From CAYZSU01 sp964480565 (GTDB taxonomy: Bacteria > UBA10199 > 2-02-FULL-44-16 > JAAZCA01), in assembly GCA_964480565.1 (NCBI GenBank), contig CAYZSU010000010.1:1-43285 (forward strand): a stretch of DNA of 43,285 bases. The letters are read 5' to 3'. Position numbers and translations under genes: made by a program. This document shows, piece by piece, positions 24,514-32,335 of this stretch (position 1 is the first letter of the stretch; every line of letters starts with the position of its first letter). The notes beneath the pieces were generated by a model. It was not told the origin of the DNA. It ran no database searches and was given only the letters and a program-made list of their open reading frames with translations.

Positions 24514-25185
24514 TTAATATCGCGCTGGGCACGATGTACATAATTTTGTCTTGCACGATTTCTCTGTTTTTCGTTGTTTAGCTGATGGAGCAACCGACTT
24601 ACTCGCTGGTGCATCCTTGCTTGGCAGTTGAGATGCAGGGGCATACGATGAATATGTACTTGGATATGTCGCTGTTGTATTTGATGCACGCGTCTCTGAA
24701 TCAGGTGCAGATCTCGCTTGTATGACTTGACCTGCAGGAACATATCCTGACTCCCAATGCCACATTGCTTTTGTGTAATACCCCAATAGTGCGCGCCGAC
24801 GCCCAGAAGTAATTACAAATGACAAGTCCTTGCTGGCATTGAACTCTGCAGCCAATTCTGGCGCATAAATAGCTAATCGATCGCTCAATACCTTAATGAA
24901 TGTTTTTATCTGACGATTCACAAAATGATGCATGGCCGATGGATTGCCGATCAAACGATTATCCAAAACTGTAAGCTCCACTTCCATGACATTATTACCT
25001 GCCAATCGTGCAGCATATCCCACACGCTTAGATTTTAAATATAAACTCACTGTGTCTACCTGTAACAACATTGCCGCTTCCTGGCTAATCATTGTCCCCA
25101 CTTTTAGTGAGTTTTCTTTTAAATCTGCAAATGCATTCATTGATAAGCTACAAAGGCTCATCATAATTATCACCCAAGTTTTCAT
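24514..25185 (-). CDS. Exported protein with Cys/Lys-rich tail, unknown function
   Basis: 223 residues, not recognised. A clear signal peptide (MKTWVIIMMSLCSLSMNAFA, cleavage before DLKEN) is followed by a folded domain to about 150, with basic patches (KSKRVGYAARLAG, SGRRRALLGYYTK) and several conserved-looking Trp/Tyr. A Ser/Ala/Thr/Pro-rich spacer (155-200) leads to a tail with three Cys (SCKTKLCTSC). It is probably periplasmic or surface-linked. A GTG two codons upstream is an alternative start. Downstream is a strong terminator; upstream about 210 bases separate it from the FHA-PEGA gene, so it may be its own unit. Confidence 0.75.
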   Translation of the reverse strand: MKTWVIIMMSLCSLSMNAFADLKENSLKVGTMISQEAAMLLQVDTVSLYLKSKRVGYAARLAGNNVMEVELTVLDNRLIGNPSAMHHFVNRQIKTFIKVLSDRLAIYAPELAAEFNASKDLSFVITSGRRRALLGYYTKAMWHWESGYVPAGQVIQARSAPDSETRASNTTATYPSTYSSYAPASQLPSKDAPASKSVAPSAKQRKTEKSCKTKLCTSCPARY

Positions 25186-25369
25186 AAACACCCTATCCCC
25201 CTTTAAATGTAATAATAAATACCAATGCGAGTTAGATCGTATAACACACTATTGTCAATAGTATTTTCGGCATTTTTTGGGTTTTGTTGCTATTTTTTTA
25301 TTTAAAAATGAAAAAAATAAAAATTCACACTTAATTTACAAGAATGCCCCTCAAAGTAAATTTTATGAA

Positions 25370-25384
25370 GTTGGGAGCCCCAAC
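25370..25384 (-). terminator. Possible terminator after the FHA-PEGA-TPR gene
   Basis: GTTGGG-agc-CCCAAC hairpin 16 bases beyond the stop; the following minus-strand sequence is A/T-rich but lacks a clean T-run. The remaining 200 bases to the exported-protein gene are A/T-rich with no gene seen. Confidence 0.4.
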
Positions 25385-25399
25385 AAACAGCCCCATTAA

Positions 25400-27565
25400 T
25401 TATTCAGCAATTGGAGTTAAATTAACTATTATTGGATTAAACTCATTGACAGACAATGACAAATTTAAATTAATCGGCTCAAATCCAGCTTTTTCAATAC
25501 GCACTTTATAGCTTCCCAAGGGCAGATCATGTAAAATAACAGGTGTTTGCTGCTTCGCTTTTTTATCATTTACAGTGACAATAGCACCTGAAGGATCAGA
25601 ATACACATAAAGGATAGAGCGAAATGGTGAAATTTTCTGAAATAGCTCATTGGCCATTGATTTAGTAATATTGTCAGTTGTTTTAAGCATTACTTCAACT
25701 AATGGCGGCAAAGCCTTTGAAATGTCATTCATAATAGCATATACATTTACCAATCCCAACATCGCTTTATGGCGAATCATTGGATTTTCTCTTGCCAGCT
25801 CAAAATAACGTTTTGATTTTTGAATATCATTTAAATGCAAATAGCATAAACCGAGACGATAATATGCCAGTGCTGTTTCAGATGCAGCTGGCTTGCTATT
25901 TAGGGCTTCTGCAAGCTCATTAATCGCATCCTGATACATCTTACGATTCATGGCATGCTTTGCACGATTTAAATGCGTGCCTGCAATCGAAGTCACCAAT
26001 GTTACATTGGCCTCATAGGGTATATTAATATCAATATCTAACTTCTCAGAATGCTCATTATACCCTTCTTTTTGAAGTGTAAGCACATGACGACCAAATG
26101 GAAAATTACCTTGATAGGGTGTTTTACCCATCCGTTGCCCATCAATAAATACATGTGCATTGTTTGGATCAGAACGAATAATCACTGGAAACTGTGACAA
26201 GTCATCTTCTAAAATAGTCAAAACATGTGCAGGGCTTTCCTCTGCGATATCAAATTCACGCTTAAAGATCGTGGATGAAATCATAGTTGTTGCGGTTTGA
26301 CCTAATTTTTTACCACGCCGTAGTTCAAAACTATACTTTCCAAATGGCATATAAATGGGTTTTTTTAGCACAATTTCAGACATTTTAACCGTATGATCCT
26401 TATATCTATCATAAGAGAAACTACCCTCCAAGTAAGGATCCACATCACGTGGCAAATCCATAATCTTCAATGTACCAATGGGCGCCTTAAAATGAAGTGG
26501 AATAATATTATCCCCCTTTTTAACGCTAAATGGTAATGTCATTGAATAAGATCTATCAATATCTTTCATATAAAATAAGGCACTAACCTCATATGTTTTT
26601 CCAGGAATTAAATCCACTTCCAGGCGCTTTGGCGTCATTCCAATTTTTTGCTGCTCGATCATTAATTGGGCAGAATACGGTGAGGAAGAGCAGTCCAGAA
26701 AAACAGGTATTGTCTCAGATATTTTAGTCTTTGTATCATTTGAATTAGTATTCGCTGCAACACTATTATTTCCTGATATTTGTTGTTTTTTTTCAACTTT
26801 CTTCTTAACCGAATGTTTTTTTTGTGTTACATGCGCGCGATTATTCGTTTTAATCCCTGCAATACGTAAAATATCATCTTTTTTTAAGTAGCCCACACAT
26901 ATAATCGCTGAAATAACGAGCACTAAAAGAAGCCATTTGATGCGATTACTTGGTGATAGTTTTCTATCTTTTTCAATAGCTACTGGTGGTATCGAATCAT
27001 AATCTTTTTTTTGCTTGTCTCGATTATCCAAATCATTATTACTGGGCATCAATACTGCTTCTTTTTCCAAATCTGCCTCTGAAACAAAGACTGTTCGCTC
27101 AGATTGAACGGGAACATCGTCATCAATACTCATTTCATCTTCAGCACTTAATGGTTCTAAAACTAAGCGAACCTGATAGATGCCGACTTTAAACACATCC
27201 TTATGCCCAATTGTTACTGTATCTGTCACAGGACTATCATTGATACTCGTTCCATTTTTGCTACCCATATCCTGAATAGTCCATGAGGCATTGGTCTTTT
27301 TTATTTGTGCATGTTGCCGTGAGACACTTTGATCATCCAAACGTACCGCATTGTCTGAGGCTCTTCCAATAATATTAGGAGTTGTCTGACTAATCGGGAA
27401 ATGAGCTCCCACACGCTGTCCATCAATTACAACCAAATAGGGAGGATCATATTGCAAAGAACTTCGACTGAATTGGCTCAGTTCTTCTTCTGTTTTAATA
27501 ACTGTTCTATCCTCATTCTCCGGTGATGTTAAATAAGGATTCATGCGTTGATTCTGATCTGCCAT
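25400..27565 (-). CDS. Inner-membrane protein: FHA domain, TM helix, PEGA repeats, TPR
   Basis: 721 residues. Cytoplasmic FHA domain (about 43-137; NIIGRASDN, SVSRQHAQI, GSKNGTS, all pThr-binding residues kept), acidic linker, one membrane helix (about 210-227), then a Lys-rich stretch and a large periplasmic part. That part has a beta-rich region starting VFLDCSSSPYSAQ (about 288), a PEGA repeat (about 462-515, DPNNAHVFIDGQRMGKTPYQG), TPR-like helices (about 525-630, LAYYRLGLCYLHLND) and a final PEGA repeat (about 650-710, DPSGAIVTVNDKKAKQQTPV). PEGA repeats commonly bind envelope polymers or surface proteins. It could relay envelope state to threonine phosphorylation. It differs from injectisome SctD, which carries BON-type repeats. 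Divergent from the TPR lipoprotein gene. Confidence 0.88.
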   Translation of the reverse strand: MADQNQRMNPYLTSPENEDRTVIKTEEELSQFSRSSLQYDPPYLVVIDGQRVGAHFPISQTTPNIIGRASDNAVRLDDQSVSRQHAQIKKTNASWTIQDMGSKNGTSINDSPVTDTVTIGHKDVFKVGIYQVRLVLEPLSAEDEMSIDDDVPVQSERTVFVSEADLEKEAVLMPSNNDLDNRDKQKKDYDSIPPVAIEKDRKLSPSNRIKWLLLVLVISAIICVGYLKKDDILRIAGIKTNNRAHVTQKKHSVKKKVEKKQQISGNNSVAANTNSNDTKTKISETIPVFLDCSSSPYSAQLMIEQQKIGMTPKRLEVDLIPGKTYEVSALFYMKDIDRSYSMTLPFSVKKGDNIIPLHFKAPIGTLKIMDLPRDVDPYLEGSFSYDRYKDHTVKMSEIVLKKPIYMPFGKYSFELRRGKKLGQTATTMISSTIFKREFDIAEESPAHVLTILEDDLSQFPVIIRSDPNNAHVFIDGQRMGKTPYQGNFPFGRHVLTLQKEGYNEHSEKLDIDINIPYEANVTLVTSIAGTHLNRAKHAMNRKMYQDAINELAEALNSKPAASETALAYYRLGLCYLHLNDIQKSKRYFELARENPMIRHKAMLGLVNVYAIMNDISKALPPLVEVMLKTTDNITKSMANELFQKISPFRSILYVYSDPSGAIVTVNDKKAKQQTPVILHDLPLGSYKVRIEKAGFEPINLNLSLSVNEFNPIIVNLTPIAE

Positions 27566-27622
27566 AACATATTTGATATCACAAACAACGATAGACGTAA
27601 AGCAAACACAAATAACTATTGA

Positions 27623-27636
27623 TTTTACGCGTAAAA
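27623..27636. promoter_or_regulatory. Perfect 14-bp palindrome in divergent promoter region
   Basis: TTTTACGCGTAAAA lies between the start codons of the FHA-PEGA gene (27565) and the TPR lipoprotein gene (27656), a 90-base divergent region. Its position suggests an operator for a dimeric regulator shared by both genes. A/T-rich -10-like sequences (TATAGA, TATATA) surround it. The binding protein is unknown. Confidence 0.45.
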
Positions 27637-27655
27637 ATATAGATTATATACAGAT

Positions 27656-28876
27656 ATGTATCATCGATATTTTCTGAAGATTACTCAATTCATACAGGTA
27701 TCTTTATTATTTTGCCTTGTTTCAAGCTGTCACTCCACGGCATTCACTCTAACCAAACCAACGGACCGAGCTATATTTCATAATAATCGCGGAATTATGT
27801 ATTTAGACAAAAAACAGTTAGGCCGTGCAGAATTTGAATTTAAAACAGCAATGGAATTATCTGAAGATTATGCAGAAGCATACAATAATTTAGGTATTAT
27901 ATTTAAACTCAAAGGTAACTTGGAAAAATCAGCCCATTATTTTGAAAAAGCCACTAAACTGGATAAGCGATATGCCTCTGCGTTTAATCACCTGGGTACG
28001 GTCTATCTTGCCCAAGGCCATACAAATAAAGCCATTACAACCATCCGAAAAGCCATAAAAAAAGATGGTACATTGGCGGATGCACATTATAATTTAGCAT
28101 TAAGCTATCAACAAAAGAGCAATGAAACACATAAGGATAAATTTCTTCACAATGCAATTAAACATCTTAAGACTGCAACAGAATTAGATACAGGCCTCAC
28201 ACACGCGCATCAGACCTTGGCCACTATTTATGAACGATTAAAGATGTTTGAAAAAGCACGCATTCGTCGACAGCTTGTGCTCAATACTCGCACGCATTCG
28301 GAAATAGATTGGATAAAGATTGCAAAGGATGAAATCAATGCAAAGGAATATGCCAATGCAATCAATGCCTTAAATCACGCAATCCAGCGCAATCCAGCAT
28401 CAATACATGCCTATTATGAATTAGGGCGTGTTTTTTTAATCACTGAAAATAATACTGAAGCTATCAATGCATTCAAGAAAGTAACCCAACTAGACACTGC
28501 ACATGCCAATGCATGGTTTAAAATAGGCACCATCTATTTACATGAAAACAAGCATGCGCTTGCACAACAAGCTTTAAAAAAAGCACTCACTCATGCACCT
28601 AAGTTTGCAGACGCAAGTTTTAATTTAGGAGTCGCATACTTTCGAGCAAATAATGACCAACTCGCTGAAAAAGAATGGGCACGTACATTGCGTATTGCGC
28701 CTACACATTTACATGCATTGTTCAATCTTGCCAATTTATACTCAACACAGGGGAAAATAGCATCAGCAGGGAAAAAATACTGTCATTTTATTCATTATTC
28801 AGATAAAACATATGCCAAACAAGTACATACTGCGACACTTTTTTTAAAACAACACAATATATCATGCCAATATTAA
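27656..28876 (+). CDS. TPR-repeat lipoprotein
   Basis: 406 residues. A lipoprotein signal peptide ends at Cys25 (FCLVSSC), followed by about ten tetratricopeptide repeats to the C-terminus, for example AEAYNNLGIIFKLKGNLEKS, ADAHYNLALSYQQ and AHANAWFKIGTIYLHENK. It is probably a membrane-anchored periplasmic scaffold, as in pilotins or PilF-type assembly factors. No strong ribosome binding site is seen. Its 3' end overlaps the next gene by 13 bases, which implies translational coupling with the tail-anchored FHA protein. Its partner is likely in the envelope; the exact role is unknown. Confidence 0.87.
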   Translation: MYHRYFLKITQFIQVSLLFCLVSSCHSTAFTLTKPTDRAIFHNNRGIMYLDKKQLGRAEFEFKTAMELSEDYAEAYNNLGIIFKLKGNLEKSAHYFEKATKLDKRYASAFNHLGTVYLAQGHTNKAITTIRKAIKKDGTLADAHYNLALSYQQKSNETHKDKFLHNAIKHLKTATELDTGLTHAHQTLATIYERLKMFEKARIRRQLVLNTRTHSEIDWIKIAKDEINAKEYANAINALNHAIQRNPASIHAYYELGRVFLITENNTEAINAFKKVTQLDTAHANAWFKIGTIYLHENKHALAQQALKKALTHAPKFADASFNLGVAYFRANNDQLAEKEWARTLRIAPTHLHALFNLANLYSTQGKIASAGKKYCHFIHYSDKTYAKQVHTATLFLKQHNISCQY

Positions 28877-29877
28877 CAATTACAGATCCTGACAATGACA
28901 CACCGTCCACGCATCAATGTGATAGTACACCAATCACTATTGGCCGAACTGAGCAATGTACAATTACATTGGATAATCGTGCCATATCCAGAGAACATGC
29001 CCACATTATTGAGGACAATAATAACTATTTTATCAGTGATTTAAAAAGTGGCAATGGCACTTATCTAAATGGCCTCAAGCTGGATGCCAATGACACATAT
29101 CTCATAAAAAATGGCGATCATATTCAAATTGATATATTTGATTTATACTTTTACCTGTCAGAACAATCAATGAATCATCATATAAGTGAAGAAATTACTG
29201 GAAATGATATATTGGAAGTAAAACTATTAAAAAAAGTTCTGGGATCATTGGAAAAGGATAGCTGTCCAAGCGTTGAAGTGCTAAATGGCAAGTTTGCAGG
29301 GCAAAAATTTTGCTTTAATGATGATATGCAGGAAATTATTATTGGTCGTGATCCAGACAATACATTTACTGTCAATGAACATGTAATTTCCCGCAACCAT
29401 GTTCGTATTAGCAGAAGCTGGGGCGCTATTAACATCCGTGATTTAGACAGTAAAAATGGCACATTCATTAATAATCGCCGTATTGTTGAAGAAACATTGC
29501 ACGATGGTGATCGCATTGCATTAGGTACTATTATATTTATCTATCGCAATCCAATAGAGCTTCAACAAATAGATTTTGGCTTCGAAGCGCCAAAAAAATT
29601 ACCACATATTGATCCCAAGGATATTCCAGGACTACCCCAAGACGAACATTCAGACGACACAACTAATCATTCAAATGAAAATAATGACTCCGAAGACAGT
29701 GATAAAGCGAGCAACTTGGATAGTCATGAAAATAGTACAGATGCAGCTGAATCATACCCTACACCGCAAACAAGGTCCAAAAAATCACTTATGCCTGGCG
29801 AAATGATTGCCATTATTATGGCATTAGTAATCCTTGTACTTGCCAGTATTATTATCATTTATTTACTACAATCCTAA
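28864..29877 (+). CDS. Tail-anchored protein with two FHA domains
   Basis: 337 residues. FHA1 (about 2-98; ITIGRTEQC, AISREHAHI, KSGNGTYLN) and FHA2 (about 135-222; IIIGRDPDN, VISRNHVRI, DSKNGTFIN) both keep Arg, Ser, His and Asn for pThr binding. An acidic Asp/Ser/Asn-rich linker (about 245-300) and a single C-terminal membrane helix (about 312-334) follow, so the FHA domains face the cytoplasm. The gene begins inside the last codons of the TPR lipoprotein gene. It could tether phosphoproteins at the inner membrane next to the FHA-PEGA protein. No kinase is nearby; a PP2C phosphatase is at 36360-37172. Confidence 0.9.
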   Translation: MPILTITDPDNDTPSTHQCDSTPITIGRTEQCTITLDNRAISREHAHIIEDNNNYFISDLKSGNGTYLNGLKLDANDTYLIKNGDHIQIDIFDLYFYLSEQSMNHHISEEITGNDILEVKLLKKVLGSLEKDSCPSVEVLNGKFAGQKFCFNDDMQEIIIGRDPDNTFTVNEHVISRNHVRISRSWGAINIRDLDSKNGTFINNRRIVEETLHDGDRIALGTIIFIYRNPIELQQIDFGFEAPKKLPHIDPKDIPGLPQDEHSDDTTNHSNENNDSEDSDKASNLDSHENSTDAAESYPTPQTRSKKSLMPGEMIAIIMALVILVLASIIIIYLLQS

Positions 29878-29888
29878 TTTTCCCAAAT

Positions 29889-29964
29889 TCTGAGCATTTC
29901 ACAAAACCACTGACCGCAAATGACCTTGCTTGACAAGTGATAAATAAAGGCATTTATGCTCAGA
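29889..29964. other. Inverted repeat between convergent genes
   Basis: TCTGAGCAT (29889-29897) and ATGCTCAGA (29956-29964) are perfect nine-base complements separated by 58 bases, in the 104-base gap between the convergent FHA and sctV genes. No T-run follows, so a terminator role is doubtful. Confidence 0.4.
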
Positions 29965-29981
29965 GGTTGCCATCCAATTAA

Positions 29982-32147
29982 TTATGCATATGCATTTTGT
30001 TTTTGAAGTACTTCCTGAGGTAAACTCACACGCGCAATTGGTTGAATACGCAAATTCTCAGTCAATTCCTGATAGGATAATACAGATAATTGAGGAAATT
30101 CCAATTCAACTATTTTTCTAAAATAACGCCTAATCTCTGCGATAGTTAATATGACAGGCGGCCTGGCACCTGGTGGAAATGGATGACTGGCAATTTCTTT
30201 TCCAACAGCTTCCACAATTTCCTGAGTAACATCTGGCTCCAAGGCTAAATAATTACCCTTATCAGTGCGTCTAATCGCATTTTTTACCATATCCTCAATA
30301 TCTGGATCCAATAAATATACAGCCAATGACTGTCCATTGCCTGCATATTTATGAGTAATATAGCGTTTTAACCCGGCACGTACATGCTCTGTCAGCATCA
30401 ATGCATCACGTTCAACATCCCCCCATTGTGCAAGCGTTGAAAATACTGTTTTCAAATCTCTAATGGCAATATCTTCCTGCACCAATCGCTGAAAAATCTC
30501 TGATAATTGAAGCAATGTAATCACTTTGGGAATTAATTCTTTAATCAATGCAGGATGTGTTTTTTCAAGTTCTGTCAACATAGTTTGAACTTCCTGCACG
30601 CCTAAAAATTCATGCGCATATTTTCGCAATATATAGGATAAATGCAAAATTAAATATTCCGGTACATCCCACATACGAAAGCCAGCTTGTGTGGCAACAT
30701 CCTTATATTCTTCAGATACCCAGGTCACCACAGAGCCATCAATAGGATGGATAGTTTCCGTACCCGTAATATTGAATAGCTGCAATTGCTCCAACGGTTC
30801 CCCTACCAATACATGGGCGGGCATAATTGTTCCCTGAGCAACAGGTACTTCATTAACATTGATCACATACCCTTCATCTTCCATATCTACTGTTTGTCCA
30901 CGCACCTGCACGCCTGGAAAGTTAACACCCAATTCATAGTATAATCCATGTCGAAGCAATGGAATCAATTCATTGATAAATCGCCCACCATCTTGAGAAT
31001 CATCCACAAATGGAATAATTTCTGACCCGACTTCCATTGAAATAGGGCTTGGCATTATAAATGGCAGCACATCGCCATGCTTATTTACTGCTTGCTTAAC
31101 TGCTTCTTGTTTGGGTGCATCTGCAATTTCTTGCACAACCTTTTTCTTTGTTCGCATCATAAAAAATGAAACAGACCCGACCACAATGGACAAAATCATA
31201 AATGGCAACATAGGTAAGCCTGGTACCAGAGCCAATATACACAAAATCACCGAAGCAATTAACAAGGCCTTTGGATATGCAGTTAATTGCGTAACAATAT
31301 CACGACCTAAATTGGATGAATTGCTATCGGATGCCACACGCGTAACAACAATACCCGCTGCCACAGAAACAATAAGTGCAGGCACTTGTTGAACCAATCC
31401 ATCACCAATTGTTAGCAACGAATATGTCTTTACCGCGTCAAGAATCGGCAAATCACGCATGGCTGAACCAATTATAAAACCACCAATCACATTAATGATT
31501 GTAATGATCATGCCTGCAATGGCATCTCCTTTGACAAACTTCATGGCACCATCCATAGCACCATACATTTGACTTTCACGATGCAATGTTTGGCGACGTT
31601 CAATGGCTTCTTCCATTGTAATAATACCTGCACGTAAATCTGCATCCACAGACATTTGCTTTCCAGGCATGGCATCCAATGTAAATCGCGCACCCACCTC
31701 AGACACACGCTCCGCACCCTTGGCAATCACAATGAAATTTACCAGGGTAACAATCACAAATAAAATGCCACCCACCACATAATTTCCCTGTACCACAAAG
31801 GTACCAAATGCACGAACCACTTCCCCTGCATCTGCACGTGCTAAAATCAAACGTGTGGTGGATATGTTTAAGGCCAATCGAAATAATGTAGCGATTAAAA
31901 GTATTGTTGGAAATGATGCGATTTTAAGCGCATCACTGATATAGAGTGCCACCAAAAGCACAATCACTGCAAATGTAATCTGAACGGTAAGAAGAATATC
32001 AACCAAAAAAGTAGGCAATGGAACAACAATCATACCAATGACTGACACCACCATTGCTGCAAGCAAAATATCACTATATTTACTAATTATTTCATTCAGA
32101 TAACCGCTTGAAAAGTTATCTGACTGTTGACCGGGTGTTTGCGACAT
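29982..32147 (-). CDS. sctV: Type III secretion export gate protein SctV
   Basis: 721 residues. The N-terminal half has about eight membrane helices with the conserved cytoplasmic loop of the FHIPEP family (ERVSEVGARFTLDAMPGKQM, about 146-165, then SVDADLRAG). The C-terminal half (about 370-721) is the cytoplasmic ring domain that docks chaperone-substrate complexes. The loop and the region TRVASDSNSSNLG are closer to injectisome SctV/YscV/EscV than to flagellar FlhA, but the two families are related. The start has AGGAG upstream. No other recognised secretion or flagellar gene is in the window, so it is an orphan here. It converges on the FHA gene. Confidence 0.9.
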   Translation of the reverse strand: MSQTPGQQSDNFSSGYLNEIISKYSDILLAAMVVSVIGMIVVPLPTFLVDILLTVQITFAVIVLLVALYISDALKIASFPTILLIATLFRLALNISTTRLILARADAGEVVRAFGTFVVQGNYVVGGILFVIVTLVNFIVIAKGAERVSEVGARFTLDAMPGKQMSVDADLRAGIITMEEAIERRQTLHRESQMYGAMDGAMKFVKGDAIAGMIITIINVIGGFIIGSAMRDLPILDAVKTYSLLTIGDGLVQQVPALIVSVAAGIVVTRVASDSNSSNLGRDIVTQLTAYPKALLIASVILCILALVPGLPMLPFMILSIVVGSVSFFMMRTKKKVVQEIADAPKQEAVKQAVNKHGDVLPFIMPSPISMEVGSEIIPFVDDSQDGGRFINELIPLLRHGLYYELGVNFPGVQVRGQTVDMEDEGYVINVNEVPVAQGTIMPAHVLVGEPLEQLQLFNITGTETIHPIDGSVVTWVSEEYKDVATQAGFRMWDVPEYLILHLSYILRKYAHEFLGVQEVQTMLTELEKTHPALIKELIPKVITLLQLSEIFQRLVQEDIAIRDLKTVFSTLAQWGDVERDALMLTEHVRAGLKRYITHKYAGNGQSLAVYLLDPDIEDMVKNAIRRTDKGNYLALEPDVTQEIVEAVGKEIASHPFPPGARPPVILTIAEIRRYFRKIVELEFPQLSVLSYQELTENLRIQPIARVSLPQEVLQKQNAYA

Positions 32148-32335
32148 ACATTACTCCTAGGGAATATGTCCATTTTAACAGGCTTATCTGAAAAATCAAT
32201 ATGCACAAATCAAGCCATTATGTAATAATAGTGATAACGCTATTGAAAATAATAATTTATGAACTCACCATTAAAACCATTTATCTAACTCAAAATTGAT
32301 GGCAAATCTACTTTACAGGCAGTCGGCTTAAGCAA

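Noticed and set aside
25400..27565. Identification of the FHA-TM protein as injectisome SctD
   Set aside because: SctD has FHA, a helix and BON-type periplasmic repeats with about 400 residues; here the periplasmic part is PEGA and TPR and much longer.
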